Source of the DNA: Chryseobacterium indologenes
Lineage (GTDB): Bacteria; Bacteroidota; Bacteroidia; Flavobacteriales; Weeksellaceae
Reading direction: 5' to 3'
Length of the DNA stretch: 64,000 nt
NCBI RefSeq assembly: GCF_001295265.1
Contig: NZ_LJOD01000014.1
Location: forward strand, 60,937-124,936
The translations under genes and the position numbers were made by a program. Shown here one piece after another: positions 43,954 to 52,345 of this stretch. The notes below the pieces were generated by a model. The model searched no databases and had not been told where the DNA came from. It saw only the letters and a list, made by a program, of their open reading frames with translations. Each line of letters begins with the position of its first letter. Positions within the stretch are counted from its first letter, which is position 1.

Positions 43954-45183
43954 TTACTCGGTTCTCAATGCTTCAATCGGCTTGATCTTTGAAGCCCTGT
44001 ATGCCGGAACAAACCCAGCAATAAGTCCGGAAAAAACCAGTGCTATAAAAGCCATAATAATTTCTCCCCATCCCACATTCGGGTTAATAATGAAGAATTC
44101 TTCAAGGCTGTCTCCCAACAGACTGAGTGTTAATACACCCACACCCACTCCTATAATCCCTGAAACCACTGTAATTACAACACTTTCCTGTACAATCAGT
44201 CCTACAATACTTCCCGGTTTGGCACCTATTGCTTTACGTACTCCGATCTCTTTGGTTCTTTCTTTTACGATATATACCATGATGTTGCTGATGCCGATGA
44301 TTCCGGCAAGCAGCGTTCCCATTCCAATAAATCCTACAATAACCGTAAGGACGAACATGAACTGGAAAGTTCCTTCCATATTTTTGGCATTATTCCATAC
44401 TCCCACTCCGTTTTCATCATCAGGAGAGACATTTTTTCTTGATTTTAATTTGTCCTTCAGTTCATCCCCGTATTTAATAGCTTCCTGAGGGGTAAGCTTT
44501 TCATTATAGGCAATATATACTGTATTTACGGTATCGGAACCTTTCTTCATCTGCTGAAGAGTGGTAATAGGCACTGTAATATGTCTTTCATCGCGGTCTC
44601 CGCCATCATCAGAAAATACCCCCACTACTTTAAACATGGTTCCGTTGATGTCAAGATCTTTTCCTACCGGGCTTCCGTTTTTGATAAGATCTCTCTGCAC
44701 CATTCTCCCGATTACTGCAATATTCTGTTTTCTGTTCAGATCCATAGGAGTCAGATAACGTCCTTCTATAACTTTCCTGTTTTCGATGATCTGTTCTCCG
44801 GGTTCCGCCCCGTTTATCTGATACATTCCGCTTTCCTTTCCGTATTTCACCATCATGTTTGCAGTATATCTCGGGCTGGCATCTCCTACTTTTGTTTTAT
44901 CGGTATTGATCAGAAAATCGTAGTCATCATTATCCATCGTTACATTTCTGTCTGACTGGAGGCCTCTGTAAGCCACCGTTGTTTTTCCGGTATAAATAGT
45001 GATCAGATTCTGTGCATCTCTTGCAAACCCCTGGGTAAAGGCGTTCTGCAATCCTTTACCAATTCCGAACAGAACAATAAAAATAAACAGTCCCAGGGCT
45101 ACCGTAAATCCCGAAAGCACCGTCCGGAGTACATTACTTCGGATAGAACTGAATATTTCCTGCCAACGATCTAGGTCAAACAT
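43954..45183 (-). CDS. MacB-type ABC transporter permease (first)
   Basis: A 409-residue paralogue of the downstream permease, same architecture: first helix VLRTVLSGFTVALGLFIFIV, MacB periplasmic domain, and C-terminal FtsX helices with VKERTKEIGVRKAIGAKPG and the end IKPIEALRTE. It contains no ATP-binding domain; that is encoded by the gene upstream. The substrate is unknown. Confidence 0.9.
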   Translation of the reverse strand: MFDLDRWQEIFSSIRSNVLRTVLSGFTVALGLFIFIVLFGIGKGLQNAFTQGFARDAQNLITIYTGKTTVAYRGLQSDRNVTMDNDDYDFLINTDKTKVGDASPRYTANMMVKYGKESGMYQINGAEPGEQIIENRKVIEGRYLTPMDLNRKQNIAVIGRMVQRDLIKNGSPVGKDLDINGTMFKVVGVFSDDGGDRDERHITVPITTLQQMKKGSDTVNTVYIAYNEKLTPQEAIKYGDELKDKLKSRKNVSPDDENGVGVWNNAKNMEGTFQFMFVLTVIVGFIGMGTLLAGIIGISNIMVYIVKERTKEIGVRKAIGAKPGSIVGLIVQESVVITVVSGIIGVGVGVLTLSLLGDSLEEFFIINPNVGWGEIIMAFIALVFSGLIAGFVPAYRASKIKPIEALRTE

Positions 45184-45347
45184 ATTTTTTATTTTTTACA
45201 ATGTAAAAAGTCAATTAACAAAGTGGTCAGTTTTACCGCATCCAAAAATTCATTACTGACTATCCACACTTACTTTTGTCTTTATTTCAACACTTTTCTG
45301 AAAAAATCAAATTCACTGTGAAGCAAAACTGACCATTCACCATTCAT
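45184..45347. repeat. Intergenic inverted repeat between ATPase and permease genes
   Basis: TGGTCAGTTTT at 45224-45234 and AAAACTGACCA at 45325-45335 are exact 11-bp inverted copies 90 nt apart. The gap also has short repeats of the CCATTCA type (ACCATTCACCATTCATTTA). No gene is seen. It could form a long hairpin in the operon mRNA. Confidence 0.5.
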
Positions 45348-46037
45348 TTACAAGACGACCTGCTTTATAAACTCATCACTTTCTATAATCCCGTCTTTCA
45401 GTACAACATTTCTTTTGGTTTGTGCAGCTACGTCAGGTTCGTGGGTTACCACAATGATGGTCTTTCCTTCATTATTGATGTCCTGAAGAAGCTTCATGAT
45501 ATCGTGGGTCGTTTTGGAATCCAGGGCTCCGGTAGGCTCATCTGCCAGAACAACTTTAGGATCTGTAATCAAAGCCCTCGCAATAGCAACTCTCTGCTTC
45601 TGACCTCCGGAAAGTTCATTCGGAAGGTGGTTTGCCCATTGCGCAAGCCCTACTTTTTCCAGATATTCCAGTGCTTTCTGATTACGTTCTTTCCTTGGAA
45701 CATTCTGATAATACAGAGGAAGGGCTACATTTTCCAAAGCAGTTTTATAACCGATCAGATTGAAGGACTGAAAAATAAATCCTAAGAATTTACTTCTGTA
45801 TTCCGCGGCTTTTACTTCGGATAAATGTTCAATAGGAACTCCATCCAGCTCATAGGTTCCTGAATCTTTTTCATCCAGAATTCCAATAATATTAAGAAGA
45901 GTAGATTTCCCGGAACCGGAGCTTCCCATAATTGAAACAAATTCACCTTCGGAAATATTGAGATTAATTCCCTTGAGAACGTGCAGCTTACTTTTTCCGG
46001 TATCGTATGATTTATGTAAATCCTGAATTACTAACAT
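45348..46037 (-). CDS. ABC transporter ATP-binding protein (MacB/LolD type)
   Basis: A 229-residue ATPase with Walker A GSSGSGKSTLLN, Q-loop FIFQSFNLIGYKTALENV, signature LSGGQKQRVAIARAL, Walker B VVLADEPTGALDS and H-loop VVTHEP. This is the soluble NBD form that pairs with separate permeases. It is the first gene of the four-gene operon (ATPase, two permeases, adaptor). Confidence 0.93.
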   Translation of the reverse strand: MLVIQDLHKSYDTGKSKLHVLKGINLNISEGEFVSIMGSSGSGKSTLLNIIGILDEKDSGTYELDGVPIEHLSEVKAAEYRSKFLGFIFQSFNLIGYKTALENVALPLYYQNVPRKERNQKALEYLEKVGLAQWANHLPNELSGGQKQRVAIARALITDPKVVLADEPTGALDSKTTHDIMKLLQDINNEGKTIIVVTHEPDVAAQTKRNVVLKDGIIESDEFIKQVVL

Positions 46038-46463
46038 TGAGTGATCTATGATTTTATACCCAATAAGTAGATGATATTTTCAATTTGTTACAAGAACCTG
46101 AATTTAATCAAATATTTTATTGTTTAACAAATTACACCTTTATTTATAGCATATTATAAAATACTGTTTAACTGTAACTACGGATTTTCATATATTTTTT
46201 GTCAATAATCCTGTCTAAGCCATTATTTGCGCTACTTTCATGTAAATGTGGAAAACTTTTAGAGTTAAAAGTCAGCCAATTAGTATTTAGGGCTTTCAAA
46301 ATCATTTCTTTTTTTCGAACTTTGTACTTAGTTCTTTACAAGAAACCGCCGCTTATCAAAGTGAATAACTTTTAAACATAAGCACCAAATACACAGAAAG
46401 TTAACTGATGTATCAACGTTATCCACAGTGATGTAAATTATTTAATTTTAAAGATATTTTAAT
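46038..46463. other. Divergent control region of the ABC operon and nrd operon, with DnaA boxes
   Basis: No gene is seen. It contains a consensus DnaA box TTATCCACA (46419-46427, plus strand) 36 nt before nrdB and a one-mismatch box TGTGGAAAA (46247-46255, minus orientation). GAACTTTG at 46317-46324 is a near match to the -7 consensus for nrdB. Confidence 0.6.
46419..46427 (+). promoter_or_regulatory. Consensus DnaA box before nrdB
   Basis: TTATCCACA matches the strict DnaA box. In E. coli DnaA boxes regulate nrdAB, so DnaA control of the RNR operon is plausible here. Confidence 0.55.
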
Positions 46464-47438
46464 ATGGGAATTTTTGATAAAAGAGTAAGCTACAAGCCAT
46501 TTGAATACCCTGAGGTTCTTCAATTTGTAGAAGCGATCAACAAATCGTTCTGGGTGCATTCGGAAGTAGATTTTACTGCAGATGTTCAGGATTTTCATTC
46601 GCAACTTGAACCACACGAAAAAAATGCTGTGAAAAATGCTCTTTTAGCTATTGCACAGATCGAGGTGTCTGTAAAGACATTCTGGGGAAACCTGTATAAT
46701 CACCTTCCAAAACCTGAATTCAACGGACTTGGAGCTACTTTTGCTGAATGTGAGTTCCGCCATTCCGAAGCATACTCCCGTTTATTGGAAGTATTGGGGT
46801 ATAATGAAGAATTCCTTAACGTTATTGAGATCCCGGCTGTAAAAAAGAGAATAGACTTCCTGTCGAATGTTCTAAAACACGCCAACTCTACAACCCCGAA
46901 AGAATACGTATCCTCTCTTTTATTATTCAGTATCCTGATTGAAAACGTATCGCTTTTCTCACAGTTTGCCATCATCCTTTCTTTCACAAGATTCAAAGGA
47001 TACATGAAAAATGTTTCCAACATCATTGCATGGACCTCTGTAGATGAGCAAATCCACGCCAATGCAGGAATCTACCTGATCAACAAAATCCGTGAAGAAC
47101 AACCAGACCTTCTTACCGATTCAGATATTGAAGACATCTATACTCTGGTAGACCAGTCTATCGAGCTGGAAGGCGAAATCCTGGACTGGATCTTTGAGCT
47201 AGGAGAATTAAGCGTTTTTTCAAAAGAAGATCTTCTGAACTTTATGAAATACCGTGTAGATGACAGTCTGAAAAAAATCAATATGGAAACCCGTTACAAC
47301 ATTTCTCCTGAACAGTACCGCCCGATGAAATGGTTTGAAGAAGAGGTTTTCGCCAATTCTATGGATGATTTCTTTGCCAAAAGACCGGTTGATTACACAA
47401 AACACGATAAGAGTATTACAGCCAACGATCTGTTTTAA
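46464..47438 (+). CDS. nrdB: Ribonucleoside-diphosphate reductase beta subunit
   Basis: A 324-residue class I RNR radical subunit. Metal and radical residues are in place: Glu97, His100 and Tyr104 in ECEFRHSEAYS (the Tyr aligns with the radical Tyr), a Glu in LIENVSLFSQF, and Glu and His in VDEQIHANAG. No ATP-cone precedes the protein, unlike in some Flavobacteriia NrdB. It makes deoxyribonucleotides with the NrdA subunit encoded two genes on, with a small ABM gene between them. Confidence 0.95.
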   Translation: MGIFDKRVSYKPFEYPEVLQFVEAINKSFWVHSEVDFTADVQDFHSQLEPHEKNAVKNALLAIAQIEVSVKTFWGNLYNHLPKPEFNGLGATFAECEFRHSEAYSRLLEVLGYNEEFLNVIEIPAVKKRIDFLSNVLKHANSTTPKEYVSSLLLFSILIENVSLFSQFAIILSFTRFKGYMKNVSNIIAWTSVDEQIHANAGIYLINKIREEQPDLLTDSDIEDIYTLVDQSIELEGEILDWIFELGELSVFSKEDLLNFMKYRVDDSLKKINMETRYNISPEQYRPMKWFEEEVFANSMDDFFAKRPVDYTKHDKSITANDLF

Positions 47439-47448
47439 AGAATGAGGC

Positions 47449-47464
47449 GCGAGCGAAGCGAGCG
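47449..47464. repeat. GC-rich mirror repeat after nrdB
   Basis: GCGAGCGAAGCGAGCG reads the same forward and reversed on one strand (mirror symmetry) and contains the direct repeat CGAGCG-AAG-CGAGCG. It is a marked GC island in AT-rich DNA between nrdB and the ABM gene. Confidence 0.6.
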
Positions 47465-47543
47465 TCGAAACAGATAGTATTAGCGATATCATTATGAGAA
47501 TCCTTTTCTCAAAATCAATATACAATACCAAAATGCAAAGCAA

Positions 47544-47831
47544 ATGATTAATGTAATGGTAACCTACACCGTAAAACCTGAATTTGTTTCAGAAAATAAA
47601 GCCAATATCCAAAAATTCCTGGATGATTTTCAGAATCTGGATCAGGAAACATTTGAATATAAGGTGTATGTAAAAGAGGACGGTGTTACGTTTCTGCATT
47701 ACTCCAGTTACATCAATGAAGAGGTTCAGCATGAGGTTTTAAATGTCCCGTCTTTTAAAAACTTTCAGAGATTAAGAGACGAAAGCGGATTGAACGGATC
47801 CCACAAAGTAGAAATTTTACAATCAATATAA
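47544..47831 (+). CDS. Small ABM-like (antibiotic biosynthesis monooxygenase fold) protein
   Basis: A 95-residue ferredoxin-fold protein that begins MINVMVTYTVKPEFVSENKA, then FLDDFQNL and FEYKVYVKEDGVTFLHYSSY, typical of dimeric ABM proteins that act as small oxygenases or haem-degrading enzymes. The function here is unknown. It lies inside the nrd operon, 106 nt after nrdB and 55 nt before nrdA, so its expression tracks RNR synthesis. Confidence 0.8.
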   Translation: MINVMVTYTVKPEFVSENKANIQKFLDDFQNLDQETFEYKVYVKEDGVTFLHYSSYINEEVQHEVLNVPSFKNFQRLRDESGLNGSHKVEILQSI

Positions 47832-47837
47832 CAACAA

Positions 47838-47869
47838 AATTCCGGAGTATATAACCCTACTCCGGAATT
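47838..47869 (+). promoter_or_regulatory. Strong stem-loop between the ABM gene and nrdA
   Basis: A 12-bp perfect stem (AATTCCGGAGTA / TACTCCGGAATT) with an 8-nt loop and no T-run follows the ABM stop codon and ends 16 nt before the nrdA ATG. It may control mRNA processing or nrdA translation. Confidence 0.6.
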
Positions 47870-47885
47870 CGAAAATATAACATCT

Positions 47886-49544
47886 ATGGAAGAGCAAAAT
47901 TCAAATATCTGGTGGCTCAATGAAGAGTCTGAGCAAATGCTGAACAGAGGATACCTGCTGAAGGGAGAAACAGTAGAAGGTGCCATTGACAGAATTACCA
48001 CCGCCGCTGCTAAAAAACTATACAAGCCGGAATTACAGCCTGCTTTCAAAGAAATGATTACCAAAGGTTGGATCAGTTTCTCTTCTCCTGTGTGGGCCAA
48101 TATGGGAACACAGAGAGGTCTTCCAATTTCATGTTTCAATGTTCATATTCCGGATAGCATTGAAGGTATTACCCACAAAATGGGAGAGGTAATTATGCAG
48201 ACTAAGATCGGGGGCGGAACTTCAGGATATTTCGGAGAGCTTCGTAACAGAGGTACTGCAGTAACCGATAATGGTAAATCTTCAGGAGCTGTTTCTTTCA
48301 TGAAATTATTTGATACCGCCATGGATGTCGTTTCCCAGGGAGGTGTAAGAAGAGGAGCTTTTGCTGCCTATCTTGATATTGATCACGGGGATATTGAAGA
48401 ATTTTTATCCATTAAAGATATCGGAAGCCCCATCCAGAACCTATTCACAGGAATCTGTGTTCCGGATTACTGGATGCAGGATATGATTGACGGAGACATG
48501 GATAAGCGTAAGATCTGGGCAAGAGTTCTGGAAAGCCGTCAGCAGAAAGGTCTTCCTTATATCTTCTTTACAGATAACGTGAACAGAAATAAGCCTCAGG
48601 TTTATAAAGATCTGGGAATGCCTGTAAATGCAAGTAACCTTTGTTCTGAAATCATGCTTCCTTCTACCAGAGAAGAATCTTTCATATGCTGTCTGTCTTC
48701 TATGAACTTAGAACTCTATGACGAATGGAAAGATACGGATGCTGTAAAGCTTGCTGTTTACTTCCTGGATGCTGTTTTAACTGAATTTATCGAAAAAACG
48801 GAAGGAAACTATTACCTGCAGGGAGCAAGAAACTTTGCAATGCGTCACAGAGCGCTTGGACTGGGAGTTTTAGGATACCACTCGTATTTACAGAAAAATA
48901 TGATTCCGTTTGAAAGTTTTGAAGCTACTCAGTTCAATGCAAGAGCTTTCAGACATATCAAAGAACAGGCAGAGCTGGCTTCAAGAGAGCTGGCCAACAT
49001 TTATGGTGAACCGGAGCTGCTGAAAGGATACGGCTTGAGAAACACCACAACAATGGCCATAGCTCCTACCACTTCAAGTTCTGCAATCTTAGGGCAGACT
49101 TCTCCGGGAATCGAGCCTTTTGCCTCTAACTATTATAAAGCCGGCCTTGCGAAAGGAAACTTCATGCGTAAGAATAAATACCTGGCAAAATTACTGGAAG
49201 AGAAAGGGCTAGACAATGAGGAAACATGGAGAACCATTATGCTGAACCACGGTTCCGTACAACATTTAGCAGAACTTACTGACGAAGAAAAAGCAGTATT
49301 CAAAACATTCAAGGAAATTTCTCCGATGGAGATTATTTCTCAGGCTGCACAAAGACAGCAGTATATTGACCAGGCACAGTCTCTGAACCTTCAGATTCCA
49401 TCTACAATGCCGGTAAAAGATGTTAACTATCTTTATATTGAAGCATGGAAGAAAGGAGTAAAAACTCTTTACTATCAGAGAAGCTCATCTGTATCTAAAG
49501 AAATGATGGTCAACTTTGTATCCTGTTCTTCCTGCGAAGCATAA
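47886..49544 (+). CDS. nrdA: Ribonucleoside-diphosphate reductase alpha subunit
   Basis: The 552-residue catalytic subunit of class I RNR. Redox and radical residues: Cys83 in ISCFNVHI, the active-site Cys in NASNLCSEIMLP (near 252), the partner Cys in FICCLSSMNLE, and the C-terminal CxxC at 547-550 (VSCSSCEA) that exchanges electrons with thioredoxin. KIGGGTSGYFGELRNRG and TTSSSAILGQTSPGIEPF are substrate and fold motifs. It is much shorter than E. coli NrdA and lacks an N-terminal ATP-cone, so overall activity is probably not regulated by dATP in the classical way. Confidence 0.95.
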   Translation: MEEQNSNIWWLNEESEQMLNRGYLLKGETVEGAIDRITTAAAKKLYKPELQPAFKEMITKGWISFSSPVWANMGTQRGLPISCFNVHIPDSIEGITHKMGEVIMQTKIGGGTSGYFGELRNRGTAVTDNGKSSGAVSFMKLFDTAMDVVSQGGVRRGAFAAYLDIDHGDIEEFLSIKDIGSPIQNLFTGICVPDYWMQDMIDGDMDKRKIWARVLESRQQKGLPYIFFTDNVNRNKPQVYKDLGMPVNASNLCSEIMLPSTREESFICCLSSMNLELYDEWKDTDAVKLAVYFLDAVLTEFIEKTEGNYYLQGARNFAMRHRALGLGVLGYHSYLQKNMIPFESFEATQFNARAFRHIKEQAELASRELANIYGEPELLKGYGLRNTTTMAIAPTTSSSAILGQTSPGIEPFASNYYKAGLAKGNFMRKNKYLAKLLEEKGLDNEETWRTIMLNHGSVQHLAELTDEEKAVFKTFKEISPMEIISQAAQRQQYIDQAQSLNLQIPSTMPVKDVNYLYIEAWKKGVKTLYYQRSSSVSKEMMVNFVSCSSCEA

Positions 49545-49573
49545 TTCACCAATAATAAACTTTTTATATACAC

Positions 49574-49602
49574 AAAAGCACGCTGTTTAGCGTGCTTTTT
49601 TC
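49574..49602 (+). terminator. Terminator of the nrd operon
   Basis: AAAAGCACGC and GCGTGCTTTT form a 10-bp perfect stem with a 6-nt loop followed by a T run, 30 nt after the nrdA stop. Confidence 0.85.
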
Positions 49603-50031
49603 ATGATAAACAAAAATTTAACAAACTTTAACATATTTAATATTTTTATTAAATGTATGTCTAATCATTTATCAATACTGAAAATAATCAGCCTCCATTC
49701 TCTGACAGGTGAATCAAATCCCCGTATCACCAGGATCAGGCTATTGTCATATCATAATTTTATCTACATTTGTTCAATATTACACTATAATTACTAAATT
49801 ATCAAGAAAATTATTAACAAAAACACTTAATTTAAAGCAATATTTAACATAATTAATATTCAATTTTGAATAATTATAAAAATAAAAAACACTGAATAAA
49901 AATTAATTATAACCTATACTACATTTACCCAGAAAAAAAACACATTACTTCCCCTTAAGCAATTAACTTCTTATTGACCCATCACAGATTTGTCAATAAG
50001 ATCAAAAACACACAAAAAAAATTATTTCGAC
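49603..50031. other. AT-rich intergenic region with promoter and 5' hairpin
   Basis: No gene is seen. TTG (49744-49746) and TACATTTG (49765-49772) with an 18-bp spacer form a plausible promoter for the secreted-protein pair. TCTTATTGAC (49969-49978) and GTCAATAAGA (49992-50001) form a 10-bp stem 30 nt before the ATG at 50032. Confidence 0.5.
49744..49772 (+). promoter_or_regulatory. Candidate promoter for the 50032 gene
   Basis: TTG and TACATTTG separated by 18 bp match the Bacteroidota -33/-7 layout. The leader would be about 255 nt and would include the hairpin at 49969-50001. Confidence 0.45.
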
Positions 50032-50604
50032 ATGTACAAAATTATTACCTTAGTTTTGGTAATGGCTTTTTGTTCCATTACTGCACAGGTGGGCATCAAT
50101 ACTGCAACACCTGACCAAAGCGCTGCATTAGATGTTAACAGCACTTCAAAAGGAGTTCTTCTTCCTAGAATTACCACGCTCAGTTCCATTACCAATCCTG
50201 CCACAGGACTTGTAATTTTTGACAGCAGCAAAAAATGCATCAGCCAGAATGTGGGAACCCCCGCAGCTCCCGACTGGGTATGTCTCTCTCCTTATGCCGC
50301 CAGATTCTTCTATATGCCAAGCGTAGTTTTTGATACGACAACCACTGCTACCGGGCAGACAAAAGATTTGTATACCTTATACAAAAATCAGTTTTCCAAC
50401 GTCTCGGCTAATGCAAGGAGCACTTCAGCCCCGGCTTCAATTCCATTCTTTCCGAACGCAACAGATTTGTACTATTATGTAACAGGTTATGATCCGGCTG
50501 TATTTAAAATCAACAGTATAAGCAGTACTGGAGTTTTGAATTATGACATTCTTTCCAATGCAACTTCAGCATCTTTCATCAATATTGTTTTTGTTGTAAA
50601 ATAA
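50032..50604 (+). CDS. Secreted 'GINTxTP' protein of unknown function
   Basis: A 190-residue protein whose frame extends back to 49990, but the ATG at 50032 starts a good signal peptide (MYKIITLVLVMAFCSITAQ). The mature protein begins VGINTATPDQSAALDVNSTS and continues GVLLPRITTLSSITNPA and GLVIFDSSKKCI, the same template as the proteins at 8619 and 9397. The C-terminal half is likely all-beta and has no known motif. It is 6 nt upstream of a lectin-like gene, with which it is probably co-expressed. Confidence 0.75.
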   Translation: MYKIITLVLVMAFCSITAQVGINTATPDQSAALDVNSTSKGVLLPRITTLSSITNPATGLVIFDSSKKCISQNVGTPAAPDWVCLSPYAARFFYMPSVVFDTTTTATGQTKDLYTLYKNQFSNVSANARSTSAPASIPFFPNATDLYYYVTGYDPAVFKINSISSTGVLNYDILSNATSASFINIVFVVK

Positions 50605-50610
50605 ACAGTC

Positions 50611-52179
50611 ATGGAAACGAATTTTAAAAGACCATCATGGATGTGCCTGTTATTCACCCTGCTTATTCATTTCACCTACGCACAGACAGACAGTACAGAA
50701 GTTGCCAGTATTTATGGATTTTATTCGTACTCAAACTCTCTGATGAATGCTTCTTCAGCATCTGAACTGAGCATTCAGGGAAATGCAGCGCATACTTCAA
50801 CAGGAGTACAGCTTACTCCAGCCAGCTCAGGACAGTTCGGAGGATTATTTATCAATGGAAGAACATTCACTTCAGTTAATGGACTGCATGTTGAATTTGA
50901 GTACGACATGAAAAACGGTACACCATTAAATGGAGTTTATGGAGACGGGCTTTCATTTTTTCTGTATGACGGTTCTGTGAGTAATCCCGTTATCGGATCA
51001 CCGGGTGCGGGGCTCGGATATGCTTATAACAGAGCAAAAGACACGTATGCTTCTCAACGTAAGGCCGGACTTACAGGAGCCTATTTAGGTATTGCCCTGG
51101 ATGAATTCGGGAACTTTAAATCCAAAAGATTCCAGGGAGAATCAAGGGTAAACGGTATTGCAGGAGTTACATGGAGTCAGGGTTCAAGTCATGTAACGTT
51201 AAGAGGTGCAAAGGGTGCAGCCATTAACACCACCGGTTTAGGAGACGGATATACAGGGTATCCGGTTCTGACCACCCGCACCACCTTAAGTAATTCCGGA
51301 ACTGTAGGCAGAATACTGCAGACTAACAGAAGTTATGCAGCTACTACCAATACGCTTTCCTCTTTATTTGACCTCAGAAATAACAACGGAGAGTTCAGGA
51401 AAGTATACCTGGACCTGATCCCCCATTTCACCAGCCCAACGACAACAGACGGGTTTGATATCAAGGTGGATATTCAGACGGCACAAAACGGAACACCTGT
51501 TAATGTAATCAACTATTATCATTATCCAGCCTCAGTTCCTTACACTGAAAATGCCAATCCGCAGACGAGTGATTTCAACAGCTCAGATACAGAGGGAGCT
51601 GCAACTAATCAGACCCTTAATGCAACTGTTCCTTCTTTCCTAAAGTTAGGCTTTGCGGCCTCTACAGGAGCAGCTTATCAGCAACACATTATCCGGAATG
51701 TAAAACTTACCCTTCCCTATTCTGCAGTGGCTAATGATGATGTTGCTTCAACCTGTAAATTTCAGCCGGTTTCTATTCCGGTTTTCAATAATGATATAGC
51801 ATACAAAGGCCCTATCAGCATTGTCAATCCGCCTGTGGGCAGTAAAAATCATATTGATTATTCAACCTTCAGCTTTACTAAAAGCAGTGATACTGATCTG
51901 ACCCTTTACCGAAAAAAAGTAACGGCACAGGGAACATGGAGCTACAATAAGTCTACGGGCATAGTCACGTTCAGCCCCTCCAGCGGGTTTACCGGAACAG
52001 CTACAATGACTTACTCCATCAAAGGGAAAACTCTAAAAGACAGCAACGGAAAGATCGTTGAACCTTATGGAGATACCGCATACAGGTCCGTTCCTGCAAC
52101 CATTACAGTTAATTTGAAAACCACAGGATGTATCTATGCTGTTGTTTCCAACAAAATGGTAACGCAGGGCATCAGGTAA
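50611..52179 (+). CDS. Secreted protein with legume-lectin-like domain
   Basis: A 522-residue exported protein (signal peptide MCLLFTLLIHFTYAQ after a short start). Residues about 30-290 form an L-type lectin-like beta-sandwich: FGGLFINGRTFTSVNGLHVEFEYDM with GDGLSFFLYDGS, GAGLGYAYNRA and YLGIALDEFGNF, the carbohydrate-binding loop pattern of legume-type lectins. A second part (about 375-505) resembles Ig- or cadherin-like domains with ANDDVASTCKFQPV and GIVTFSPSSGFTGTATMTYS. The protein ends VVSNKMVTQGIR. It probably binds glycans on the cell surface; how it is anchored is not clear and no typical T9SS sorting domain is obvious. Confidence 0.78.
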   Translation: METNFKRPSWMCLLFTLLIHFTYAQTDSTEVASIYGFYSYSNSLMNASSASELSIQGNAAHTSTGVQLTPASSGQFGGLFINGRTFTSVNGLHVEFEYDMKNGTPLNGVYGDGLSFFLYDGSVSNPVIGSPGAGLGYAYNRAKDTYASQRKAGLTGAYLGIALDEFGNFKSKRFQGESRVNGIAGVTWSQGSSHVTLRGAKGAAINTTGLGDGYTGYPVLTTRTTLSNSGTVGRILQTNRSYAATTNTLSSLFDLRNNNGEFRKVYLDLIPHFTSPTTTDGFDIKVDIQTAQNGTPVNVINYYHYPASVPYTENANPQTSDFNSSDTEGAATNQTLNATVPSFLKLGFAASTGAAYQQHIIRNVKLTLPYSAVANDDVASTCKFQPVSIPVFNNDIAYKGPISIVNPPVGSKNHIDYSTFSFTKSSDTDLTLYRKKVTAQGTWSYNKSTGIVTFSPSSGFTGTATMTYSIKGKTLKDSNGKIVEPYGDTAYRSVPATITVNLKTTGCIYAVVSNKMVTQGIR

Positions 52180-52194
52180 AAAAACAATTCATCT

Positions 52195-52225
52195 AAAAGC
52201 TGCAAAAACTGGCAGCTTTTATTCT
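52195..52225 (+). terminator. Terminator after the lectin-like gene
   Basis: AAAAGCTGC and GCAGCTTTT form a 9-bp stem with an 8-nt loop followed by T-rich DNA, 15 nt after the stop codon. Confidence 0.8.
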
Positions 52226-52345
52226 GGTCCTATTCCTAATGTTTTCGGAACTTAATAACCTGGTGCGCTGCTGTGATGATTTTGTTTGCTTGAGGACCTC
52301 AATCAGCAAAAAATTGTCTAATTTTAAACAATAAAATAAATTACT

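Noticed and set aside
49603..49797. 64-codon frame after the nrd terminator
   Set aside because: It begins at the end of the terminator T-run, is very AT-rich and overlaps the candidate promoter of the next gene.
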